The notes beneath the pieces were generated by a model. That model was not told where the DNA came from and did no database searches. It saw only the letters and a program-made list of their open reading frames with translations. A program made the translations under genes and the position numbers. Below, one piece after another: positions 1-6,433 of a DNA stretch of 9,766 nucleotides (position 1 is its first letter; each line of letters starts with the position of its first letter). The stretch spans positions 1 through 9,766 of the forward strand of contig DASYER010000111.1 of NCBI GenBank assembly GCA_036498905.1. The letters are read 5' to 3'. This DNA is from DAIDKA01 sp036498905. Lineage in GTDB: Bacteria > Pseudomonadota > Gammaproteobacteria > Steroidobacterales > Steroidobacteraceae.

Positions 1-1179
1 ATCGCTCAGGGCAGCCTCAATCTGACCTTGCTCGAGGAGCAAGCCGCCACGGTTAATCAAAACCTTCGCAAAATCCGGCTTTATTTTCAATGCTCGCCCG
101 TAGCTGTTCAACGCCTCTTCGAATCGGTTGAGGTCCTGCAGCGTGGCGCCAAGATTGTTATGGCTCTCGGCAAGGCGGGGATTCAGACGAAGCGCGCACA
201 AAATACTATTCAGCGCTTCTTCAAGGTGCTGCGCCTCACGCAGGGCGTCACCGCGATTGCTGTGGGCCTCCGCGTAGCCCGGATCTAGCTCGATCGCACG
301 CGCATAGCTATCCAATGCTTGGTCAAGCCGCCCGAGATTCCGCAACGTATTGCCACGATTGTTCCATGCCTCCGAAAAGGTTGGCTTGACGTTAAGTGCG
401 CATTCAAAGCTTTCTAATGCTTCTTCGAATCGCCTGAGCTCGTGCAGTGCCGCCCCACGATTATTGTAAGCCTCCGCAAAGTCTGGTCTGATCTCAATCG
501 CTCGAGCAATGCTCGTCAGCGCCTCCGGAGCTCGATCGAGTTCCAGTAAAGCGGCGCCCCGGTTGTTGTGCGCTTCCGAAAACGTCTGCCTGATCTTCAG
601 GGCGTCCGCGTAGCTTGCACACGCCTCCTCCAGTCGGTTTAGACTACGCAAAGCATTGCCGCGGTTATTGCAAGCTTCGGCAAAATCCGGTTTGATCTGC
701 AATGCCCGGTCGTAGCTTTCCAGCGCCTCATCGAATCGCTTGATCTCAAGCAATGTGTCCGCGCGGTTGCAGTAGGCTTCGGCGAAAACCGCATTGATTC
801 TCAATGCCGACGCGAAGCAGTCAAGCGCCTCCTCAAAGCGCTTTAGTTCGTGCAGCGTGCGACCCTGATTGTTATGGGCCTCCGCAAGCTCCGGGTTTAT
901 TTTCAGCGCCTGAGCAAAACTTTCCAGCGCCTCGTCCAGGCGATTCAGCGCCCGAAACGCATTGCCACAATTGTTGTGGGCCTCGGCATAGCGAGGCATG
1001 ACTTGTAACGCGCGCGAGTAACTGTCTACCGCCTCTTCAAAGCGCATGAGTTCGACAAGAGCCGAGCCGCGATTGTAGTAGGCTTCAGCATAATCTGGCT
1101 TTATTTGAACCGCACGCTCGTAGCTTTCCAACGCCTCCTCGAAGCGCCTGAGCTCGTTGAGTATGTTCCCGTAGTTGTT
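1..1179 (-). repeat. 102-bp coding tandem repeat (TPR units)
   Basis: Eleven complete 102-bp units plus 57 bp of a twelfth run from 1179 down to 1 without any insertion or deletion between units: the codon for the first residue of unit 1 is at 1179-1177 and the equivalent codon of unit 12 is at 57-55. The units are diverged at DNA level but keep recurring blocks encoding NNRG and FEEAL. This is protein-driven periodicity and not a CRISPR or satellite array. Confidence 0.85.
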
Positions 1180-1419
1180 GTGCGCATACGCGTCGGCTGG
1201 CCTAGTCGCGGCTGCGTGCGAAAGCAGGCAGGCGGCTTCTTCTAAACGGTGAGTTTGAGCTGCTAGAATGCCGAGCAGACTCAGCGCTCCGAAATGGCGT
1301 TCGTCGCTGTCAAGCACAAATCTCGCCAACTGCTCAGCCTTGATCCAGTCGCCGATGTTGAATCTGTCCAATGCCAGTTGCATGGCTTGCGACAACGTCA
1401 ACGATACGTCTGCGGTCAT
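1..1419 (-). CDS. Large TPR-array protein, N-terminal part (C-terminus outside window)
   Basis: The minus strand is open from an ATG at 1419-1417 to the left edge (473 codons, no stop), so the gene is partial. An in-frame TGA lies directly before this ATG (1422-1420), which fixes the start or puts it further in; a purine-rich GAGAG stretch about 9-11 nt upstream can serve as the ribosome binding site. From about residue 13 the protein consists of 34-residue TPR units in one gapless register. Two degenerate units (about 13-46 and 47-80) are followed by eleven canonical units from residue 81 and the start of a twelfth. Typical units read N-N-R-G at their start, then R-F-E-E-A-L and A-L-x-I-K-P-D-F-A-E-A. 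TPR superhelices bind proteins or peptides. In bacteria, N-termini like this (two divergent repeats, then long NNRG-type arrays) often precede a family-41 O-GlcNAc-transferase-like, sulfotransferase or methyltransferase domain. That part lies outside the window, so the catalytic role is unknown. No signal peptide is seen. Confidence 0.9.
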   Translation of the reverse strand, partial: MTADVSLTLSQAMQLALDRFNIGDWIKAEQLARFVLDSDERHFGALSLLGILAAQTHRLEEAACLLSHAAATRPADAYAHNNYGNILNELRRFEEALESYERAVQIKPDYAEAYYNRGSALVELMRFEEAVDSYSRALQVMPRYAEAHNNCGNAFRALNRLDEALESFAQALKINPELAEAHNNQGRTLHELKRFEEALDCFASALRINAVFAEAYCNRADTLLEIKRFDEALESYDRALQIKPDFAEACNNRGNALRSLNRLEEACASYADALKIRQTFSEAHNNRGAALLELDRAPEALTSIARAIEIRPDFAEAYNNRGAALHELRRFEEALESFECALNVKPTFSEAWNNRGNTLRNLGRLDQALDSYARAIELDPGYAEAHSNRGDALREAQHLEEALNSILCALRLNPRLAESHNNLGATLQDLNRFEEALNSYGRALKIKPDFAKVLINRGGLLLEQGQIEAALSD

Positions 1420-1999
1420 TCAAGTGCGCTCTCTCATCCCCTTTGCGCTTTAGAGCGATGGGTGCCCCAAAGCCGGCCACTGTGTATTCGTCCAGGCCCT
1501 TGGGGCCGGAAATTGAATATCCAGCGGCGAGCTATGCATTCGGCCGTCGGAGCAATGCCGGCAGTCGCTAGCGCGCTTGGTCTGGCGAAGGAATTGCCAC
1601 TCGCGATCGGCGTCGTTCACGAGTTGAGCCCTACCGCGTGGATTTCACTCGGCTTAAGTAGACCCTACGGAAGTCTGCGGTTGAAGGTGCGGTTGCGTAG
1701 CCGGCTAGCGCGCTCGGCGATTCAGGAACTGCAGTGCGGATCAAGAGCTACCTGCTCCGAAGCATGCCCGACAGCATGATGGCTCTTTGAAAGAACGGCG
1801 GATTTGAGCCAAATCGACACGCGTCTTCATCGTGCCCCGAGCCGCCAAACACGACTGACCGCTTTGCAGCATCCAAGTTTCGAAGTCTCTGGCAACTGCG
1901 GCGACGTGGCAGTAGGCTTGAATAGCTCACTAAAGCTAATGTTCTCCTGCGGCATCAAATCCCAGTACGAGATCTAAGGAAGAAAAAAGGGGGCGGCGG
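1420..1999. other. Intergenic stretch between divergent TPR and DoxX genes
   Basis: This stretch of about 580 bp must hold the promoters of the two divergent genes. I find no convincing coding sequence: the short open frames here have no recognisable protein character and no good ribosome binding sites. Visible structure is limited to an 11-bp direct repeat, GCTAGCGCGCT, at 1567-1577 and 1704-1714. No clear -35/-10 pair with normal spacing could be settled on for either gene. No tRNA or other RNA gene is recognised. Confidence 0.5.
1988..1993 (+). promoter_or_regulatory. Strong Shine-Dalgarno site of the DoxX/DUF805 gene
   Basis: AGGGGG lies 6 nt before the ATG at 2000, inside a purine-rich run that begins at about 1977. 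It decides the start of the 414-residue membrane protein. Confidence 0.6.
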
Positions 2000-3244
2000 A
2001 TGAAATACGTAATTTGGACTGTGCGACTTTGGTACCCGGCTTGGATGATTCCGATGGGCCTTGAGCACTTTGTTCATATATTTCCGCAGCCGGGATATTT
2101 CACCACCGTTCCTTTGCAGCATGAGACGCTGTTTGCATTTCTGCATAGCCATCTGTTTGATGCCGTGAAGGCCGTCGAGCTGTTGACCGGTATTGCTGTC
2201 CTGTTCGGCTTCTACGCTCCGCTCATGCTTCTCGTGTGCATGACTGTCGTGTTCAACGTGTTCTGGTGGGATGCACCACTGGCGCATTACCAAATGGGAT
2301 CGATGATCGCCGGTGGAAAAGTACTCGTTAGCAATATTTTCCTCTGCGTGGCTTTCTTCGCCTGCTACCGCGCGATGTTTACTGTGCGCCCCAAGGCGCT
2401 GCCCATTGGCACGGAAGGGACTGGGAAGACTGCGGCGGGTCCTGGCATGCAGCGGTTAGTGCTGGCCGCTCGCATCATTTTTGGCGTCTGGATGTTGGTC
2501 AACGGCGCCAATTACCTATTCTTCGGGCTTTGGACAATGCCGACAGGCCATGAACCGATTGCGGCTGAGCTGATGGGTTCCTTTGTGCACTCCGGCCTGA
2601 TGAGCGTTGCGATGCTGATTCAACTGATCACAGGCGCATTCATATTGACCGGCGTATTCGCCCCGGCTGCGCTGTGCGTGGTAATGCCGACTTCGGTGTG
2701 TGCGCTATTCTGGGCGCTGCTGGAACATGAGCCTGTGTCGTTATTGCTGGCGGCCGCGGCCGTTGCCCTAAACGGCCTACTGATGCTGGCCTACTTCGGC
2801 TACTACCGAGATGCATTGCAGCGTCGTGTATTGACGCTCGGAGAATCTGAGCAAGACCTGACCTTCGACTCGTTGTACGTGTTTTCACATGGCCGTACCT
2901 CGCGCAAACACTTCATGGCCGCGGTGGTCCCCCTGGCGATCGCCGTGTGGGACTACACGCATTCGGGTCCCGGCCCATATAACTCTTGGATGGTGTTGGT
3001 ATTGTTGTACCCCGCTGTCGTCCTGTATACCCGGCGTCTGCACGACATGGGACATAGCGGATGGCCGCTGATTGTGCCCGCGGGCCTAACGGTCGTAGCC
3101 ATGGCGATTTGGGCTCACCGAATCGACTTTGGTGTTCAGCTCGATCTCGCCGTGCCGGTGGTCGCACTTGCCACCTTCATCGGCTTCACCGTCTGGGGTT
3201 GCATTGACAGGGGCAAGACAGGAACGGCTGCAGCCATGGCGTAA
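2000..3244 (+). CDS. Polytopic membrane protein, DoxX-DoxX-DUF805 fusion
   Basis: The 414-residue product is almost entirely hydrophobic segments. Residues about 1-130 and 150-275 look like two DoxX-type four-helix units. They align to each other without gaps at an offset of 138 residues: F47-L-H-S with F185-V-H-S, L-L-T63-G with L-I-T201-G, and A73-P with A211-P. A hydrophilic linker (about 131-150) joins them. Residues about 280-410 match DUF805 (YhaH-like): a G-R-T-S-R-K-H-F entry motif (288-295), the hallmark R-R-L-H-D-M-G-H-S-G-W (335-345), and more TM helices ending in a basic tail. DoxX proteins are small inner-membrane proteins, some tied to quinone or thiol redox stress; DUF805 has no settled function. 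The site of action is inferred to be the cytoplasmic membrane and the substrate is unknown. The start is supported by a strong Shine-Dalgarno site. The gene stands alone, with large gaps on both sides. Confidence 0.88.
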   Translation: MKYVIWTVRLWYPAWMIPMGLEHFVHIFPQPGYFTTVPLQHETLFAFLHSHLFDAVKAVELLTGIAVLFGFYAPLMLLVCMTVVFNVFWWDAPLAHYQMGSMIAGGKVLVSNIFLCVAFFACYRAMFTVRPKALPIGTEGTGKTAAGPGMQRLVLAARIIFGVWMLVNGANYLFFGLWTMPTGHEPIAAELMGSFVHSGLMSVAMLIQLITGAFILTGVFAPAALCVVMPTSVCALFWALLEHEPVSLLLAAAAVALNGLLMLAYFGYYRDALQRRVLTLGESEQDLTFDSLYVFSHGRTSRKHFMAAVVPLAIAVWDYTHSGPGPYNSWMVLVLLYPAVVLYTRRLHDMGHSGWPLIVPAGLTVVAMAIWAHRIDFGVQLDLAVPVVALATFIGFTVWGCIDRGKTGTAAAMA

Positions 3245-3621
3245 CGGCTCGCCGTCCTAAAATCTCCTGCGACCTTTGTCGTAGTCGACTCCTTCACCGG
3301 CAACGAGGCGTGTCGGACGTGCAGGTGTAACGCCTTGCATGACAGGCACGTGATATTTCAGCCGCTGCCTTTGGCGACCGCCGGGGAAGCGTTGGCCCTG
3401 TTGCGCTGCGAATGACCGCTCCGGAGAAATACGGACGTTTATCTCGAGCGGCCGCTCCAGATGCTACCCGCGTTTCATAGACAGTTCCAAGTAGGCCGCG
3501 AAATGCATGCGAAGTTACCGATGAAATATCGATCTGCGATGTGCGACCAGGCGAGACGGATGTACCATCGTGTCGTTTTCGGCGTCGAAAATGAGATTCT
3601 GGATAACAGAGGCGGGAAGTT
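3245..3621. other. Intergenic stretch upstream of the secreted hydrolase
   Basis: This 377-bp stretch has no supported gene. A minus-strand open frame across 3294-3677 has an arginine- and serine-rich translation without family character and overlaps the start of the real hydrolase gene, so I leave it out. The region should hold the end of the DoxX/DUF805 transcript and the hydrolase promoter. A weak stem (TGCGAC, loop CTTT, GTCGTA at 3268-3283, with one G-U pair) follows the upstream stop but has no T-tract. A perfect inverted repeat lies at 3576-3591. Confidence 0.5.
3576..3591. promoter_or_regulatory. Inverted repeat upstream of hydrolase start, possible operator
   Basis: TTTTCG (3576-3581) and CGAAAA (3586-3591) are perfect 6-bp arms around a GCGT centre. 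The element ends 30 bp before the ATG of the hydrolase gene, where a repressor or activator dimer could sit. It is only one site and 6-bp arms can occur by chance, so the operator role is inference. Confidence 0.3.
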
Positions 3622-5085
3622 ATGTTGGGTAGGTGTTTTGGATTTCTGTTGAGTGCTGCGCTTGGCCTTGCCGCCATTCAGGCATTCGCTTCATCATCAT
3701 TGCCTGTTCCTCAAGTCAGCGGCCCCATTACGGCGTCGGATATTCCCGGCGCTCCATCGCACAATTACACTTTCTTTGCCTCGAACCATAACCTAGCGTC
3801 CCACGGGTATTTGGAGGAGGAATTTTTCATCAAGGGAACAGCAAGGACCTACAATATCCCACCCGGTCAAACCGGCACGGTGAAGGACAGCGGTCTTCCG
3901 TATTTCACGCGCATCGTGGTGCGCCGTCCCGCCGATCAGAAACGCTTCAACGGCACGGTGCTGGTGGAATGGGACAACGTCACCAACCAGTTTGACGCCG
4001 AGAATTTCTGGTTCTTCGGCTGGGAGCACATCATGCGGGGCGGCTATGCCTGGGTCGGCGTCTCCACCCAGACCATCGGCGTCGCTGCGCTGAAAAAGTG
4101 GAGTCCGCAGCGCTATGGTGCGTTGGACGTGGGTGAAATCGCTGCCAACACCGGTCCCAACGGGGAGGCCGATCGTGACGCCATGTCCTACGACATCTTC
4201 TCCCAAGCCAGTCAGGCGCTGCGCCATCCCGGCGACGTAGACATGCTGAACGGCCTGAAGCCCAAGCTCTACCTCGCCGTCGGAGAATCCCAGTCGGCGG
4301 CGCGGCTCTCAACCTATGTCAATTCTATTCATCCCCTGGCGCGGGTCTACGATGGTTTCCTACTGCTGTCGGCGCTGGGCGGGAGCATTCGCGGCGATCT
4401 TCTCTCGCCGGTGCTCAAGCTCGATACCGAGTACGATGTGATCGCAGGCGAAGCTGCGGCGCGCAAGCCCGACACCCCAAAATTCCGTACTTGGGAAGTG
4501 GCCGGCACCTCGCACGTCGATCAGCACCTGCGCGCCAGCCGCGAGGCAGTTGAGTTGCGCGACAACGGCGTTTCCTTGGAAGCGAACCTGTCGCCGCTTT
4601 GCGCGGTGCCGTCAATCGGCACTCGCGTGCCCACCAACTATGTCGTGGCCTCCGCATTGGACAAGCTGGCTGTCTGGGCCGCAGGCGGGCCGCCCCCGCC
4701 GACGGCCCCCCGCCTCTCCATGACCCAGATCCTGCAGCGACCCGACCAGTCGGTGATTGATCGCGATAAGGATGGTCTCGCAGAAGGTGGGATTCGGCTT
4801 GCGGCGCTCGCGGTTCCCACCCAGTTCAATGTTGGTATCAGTAAGGCCGCCCATCCGGATAACGGCCCCTCGCGTGAGGCGATCGGATCAGGCGCCTGCG
4901 TTCGCTGGGGTTATTCGACCGACATGACCATTGCACAGCTCAACGCCCACTATCCCAGCCATGCAGCATATGTGGCCCAGGTGCGAAGAGTGACCGCCGA
5001 CAATGTCGAGAAGGGCTATATCCTTGCGGCCGATGCGGTGGCGACGATCCGCCAGGCGGAAGAGTCCCATGCCGGTGAGCACTAG
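3622..5085 (+). CDS. Secreted alpha/beta-hydrolase-domain protein
   Basis: The 487-residue protein has a typical Sec signal peptide: a basic start, hydrophobic residues about 6-21, and probable cleavage after A-F-A (about residue 23). Mature action is therefore expected in the periplasm or outside the cell. The body resembles the alpha/beta-hydrolase-domain family (Abhydrolase_10 type). Matching features are the V-L-V-E-W-D-N-V strand region (113-120), W-E-H-I-M-R-G-G-Y-A-W-V-G-V-S (about 134-148) and a nucleophile elbow, G-E-S-Q-S-A (221-226), with Ser223 as probable nucleophile. W-E-V-A-G-T-S-H (291-298) supplies a candidate catalytic His298, and D268 or E270 a candidate acid. The substrate is unknown; family members are usually annotated only as putative esterases or hydrolases. 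Length is about normal for the family. The ATG is preceded by a GA-rich ribosome binding site (AGAGGCGGGAA). No partner gene is adjacent; the downstream msrA is convergent. Confidence 0.88.
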   Translation: MLGRCFGFLLSAALGLAAIQAFASSSLPVPQVSGPITASDIPGAPSHNYTFFASNHNLASHGYLEEEFFIKGTARTYNIPPGQTGTVKDSGLPYFTRIVVRRPADQKRFNGTVLVEWDNVTNQFDAENFWFFGWEHIMRGGYAWVGVSTQTIGVAALKKWSPQRYGALDVGEIAANTGPNGEADRDAMSYDIFSQASQALRHPGDVDMLNGLKPKLYLAVGESQSAARLSTYVNSIHPLARVYDGFLLLSALGGSIRGDLLSPVLKLDTEYDVIAGEAAARKPDTPKFRTWEVAGTSHVDQHLRASREAVELRDNGVSLEANLSPLCAVPSIGTRVPTNYVVASALDKLAVWAAGGPPPPTAPRLSMTQILQRPDQSVIDRDKDGLAEGGIRLAALAVPTQFNVGISKAAHPDNGPSREAIGSGACVRWGYSTDMTIAQLNAHYPSHAAYVAQVRRVTADNVEKGYILAADAVATIRQAEESHAGEH

Positions 5086-5432
5086 GGAATCTCCGATTCA
5101 GTCTGCTTTGCAGGTGTACAAATCCGCAGGTCAGGGATCACCTGGGCGCCATAGCGCGCGCTGACTAGCGCGCCGCGGAGATCGCCATGCTGGCGGCCCG
5201 ACGGGCGCGCATGGCCATCCAGGACTGCGCGCCCGGGGAGACCACCACCTACTGCCGCGTCAATGCACTGAGTCCCAGCCGGAGGTCCTCGAGTGGCTGC
5301 CTGAAGTCCCTCACCCACCATGGCGAGCGGCCTGTTTGATTTTCTCGCACGATTTCCTGACGAATGACCGGCCTTAGCGCCCTGCCCTATTGCTCTGCCG
5401 CGTGGATCCTTCGCTGTCTTCAGCGACGACAA
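5086..5432. other. Gap between convergent genes, possible small gene relic
   Basis: This 347-bp stretch separates the convergent stop codons of the hydrolase gene and msrA. No intact gene is supported. On the plus strand a frame from ATG 5187 reads M-L-A-A-R-R-A-R-M-A-I-Q-D-C-A-P and on to C-R-V-N-A-L-S-P at about 5276. After that, protein-like text continues in the neighbouring frame (P-E-V-L-E-W-L-P-E-V, then D-F-L-T-N-D-R-P and a stop near 5376). This could be a frameshifted remnant, but I do not recognise a family. A minus-strand frame over 5082-5432 has no recognisable character. A GC-rich hairpin lies at 5156-5173. Confidence 0.35.
5156..5173. other. GC-rich hairpin between convergent genes
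   Basis: GCGCGCT (5156-5162), loop GACT, AGCGCGC (5167-5173) form a perfect 7-bp stem with a 4-nt loop, 70 bp downstream of the hydrolase stop. There is no T-run on either strand, so it is not a classical intrinsic terminator. It could still slow polymerase or protect a 3' end. Confidence 0.35.
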
Positions 5433-6080
5433 CTATCTCGCTGCAGAAACCGGTGATCTATAAGGGATTCCGCACGAATGATTCGGGCAGTACCCATCCG
5501 GATTCTTCGCCAGATACTGCTGGTGGTAGTCCTCGGCGTAGTAGAACACCGGTGCCGGAACAATCTCGGTGGTAATGGATGCGAGCCCTGCGGTACTCAG
5601 CCGGCCCTGAAAATGCTCGCGGGACTGCTCTGCCAGATTTTGCTGTTCAGAACCATGGGTGTAAATGGCCGAACGATACTGGGTACCGATGTCATTGCCC
5701 TGGCGCATGCCCTCGGTGGGGTTGTGGCTTTCCCAGAACGTCTGCAGCAGGTCTTCGTAGGAAGTAATCTTGGGGTCAAAGATGACTTTCACAACTTCGG
5801 TATGTCCGGTAAGCCCGCTGCAAACCTCCTGGTAGGTCGGATTCGGCGTAAGGCCTCCGGCATAACCCACCGCCGTGGAATACACCCCGGGCAACTTCCA
5901 GAACAGCTTCTCGGCTCCCCAGAAGCAGCCCATGCCGAAGACGGCTTCCTGCAGACCGGACGGGAATGGCGGGGCAATGCGATGGTGATTGACAAAATGC
6001 GCAGCTGGCACGGCCAGCGGCGTGGTGCGGCCCGGCAGCGCCTGCGCCGGGCCCGGAATGCTGTTTTTGCTGCCTGCCAT
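5433..6080 (-). CDS. msrA: Peptide-methionine (S)-S-oxide reductase MsrA
   Basis: The 215-residue protein matches E. coli-type MsrA along its whole length. That includes the N-terminal A-L-P-G-R-T-T-P extension and the catalytic G-C-F-W-G (51-55, nucleophile Cys52). G-H-T-E (92-95) contributes Glu95 and G-N-D-I-G-T-Q-Y-R-S-A-I-Y (128-140) contributes Asp130 and Tyr135 of the sulfoxide pocket. It reduces the S-epimer of methionine sulfoxide in proteins and free methionine in the cytosol, using thioredoxin to recycle. Two C-terminal cysteines are present, Cys198 in G-Y-C and Cys203 in H-S-C, but they are only five residues apart, against eight in the E. coli enzyme. There is no fused MsrB domain. 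The ATG start has GGAG 7 nt upstream (minus strand, 6091-6088). The gene is divergent from the small gene at 6167 across 86 bp, and convergent with the hydrolase gene. Confidence 0.97.
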   Translation of the reverse strand: MAGSKNSIPGPAQALPGRTTPLAVPAAHFVNHHRIAPPFPSGLQEAVFGMGCFWGAEKLFWKLPGVYSTAVGYAGGLTPNPTYQEVCSGLTGHTEVVKVIFDPKITSYEDLLQTFWESHNPTEGMRQGNDIGTQYRSAIYTHGSEQQNLAEQSREHFQGRLSTAGLASITTEIVPAPVFYYAEDYHQQYLAKNPDGYCPNHSCGIPYRSPVSAAR

Positions 6081-6154
6081 GGGGGATCTCCGTTGGGCCT
6101 GTGACCGATCATCTGCGTGGGGGCGGTCAGGTGCAACTCAAGGTGTGCCCGGGG

Positions 6155-6160
6155 TAGAAT
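6155..6160 (+). promoter_or_regulatory. Probable -10 box placing the transcript start at the ATG
   Basis: TAGAAT (5 of 6 matches to TATAAT) ends 6 nt before the ATG at 6167. Transcription would begin within a base or two of the A of the start codon, giving a leaderless mRNA. There is no Shine-Dalgarno site before the ATG, which fits. No good -35 box is visible. Confidence 0.45.
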
Positions 6161-6166
6161 CCGTCC

Positions 6167-6433
6167 ATGGGCATCAGCAACGCACACAATCTACGCTCCC
6201 CAGCAGTGGAGCGGGTTCGACCCTACGGCCTGCGCGTCAGCCTGCCGTCGGGCGACCCGTTTCGCAAATTGCTGGGGCCCGAGTGGCACCGCCTGCACTG
6301 GTACGCAACGCCGCAGGAGCGGGATCGGGACATGATCGAGATGAGCCGCCGGCACGAATACTCACGCGCCTCGGACACGCCGTCGCTGCGCTTCGAGAAG
6401 ATCGAAAACCTCGCCGCAAGCCGCGGGCTTTAG
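6167..6433 (+). CDS. Small hypothetical protein, 88 aa
   Basis: I do not recognise a named family, but the translation has real protein character. It is a soluble, charged protein with an ordered core: R-P-Y-G-L-R-V-S-L-P-S-G-D-P-F (18-32), L-L-G-P-E-W-H-R-L-H-W-Y-A-T (about 35-48), R-D-R-D-M-I-E-M-S-R-R-H-E-Y-S-R (about 52-67) and L-R-F-E-K-I-E (about 74-80). It has no signal peptide, TM segment or cysteine cluster. The many W, H, Y and F residues are unusual for a chance frame. The ATG has no Shine-Dalgarno site, but a TAGAAT box 6 nt upstream suggests a leaderless transcript. The gene is divergent from msrA and its TAG stop overlaps the stop of the convergent patatin/barrel gene. The position next to msrA is noted, but no role in oxidative repair can be claimed from it. 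Its reality is likely, its function unknown. Confidence 0.65.
   Translation: MGISNAHNLRSPAVERVRPYGLRVSLPSGDPFRKLLGPEWHRLHWYATPQERDRDMIEMSRRHEYSRASDTPSLRFEKIENLAASRGL

Noticed and set aside
1..1179. Regularly spaced 102-bp repeats that might suggest a CRISPR or satellite array
   Set aside because: Units are diverged, have no unique spacers, and translate in one continuous frame to TPR motifs.
1294..1779. Plus-strand open frame of 161 codons
   Set aside because: Its first part is antisense to the TPR gene start, it has no ribosome binding site and its translation has no family character.
3294..3677. Minus-strand open frame of 127 codons in the gap before the hydrolase gene
   Set aside because: Arginine- and serine-rich low-quality translation that overlaps the signal-peptide codons of the well-supported hydrolase.
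5087..5099. Small stem GAATC-TCC-GATTC right after the hydrolase stop as a terminator
   Set aside because: Stem of only 5 bp, 3-nt loop and no T-tract; too weak to call.
5082..5432. Minus-strand open frame of 116 codons between the hydrolase gene and msrA
   Set aside because: Composition is glycine-, alanine- and arginine-rich without motifs, and it abuts msrA without a clear ribosome binding site. I kept the region only as a possible relic.
5478..6104. Plus-strand open frame of 208 codons opposite msrA
   Set aside because: It is the complementary shadow of a certain gene in GC-rich DNA.
6081..6166. msrA promoter with TTGCAC and GATGAT spaced by 17 bp on the minus strand
   Set aside because: The -35 matches consensus at only three positions and the -10 at four; not better than chance in this region.
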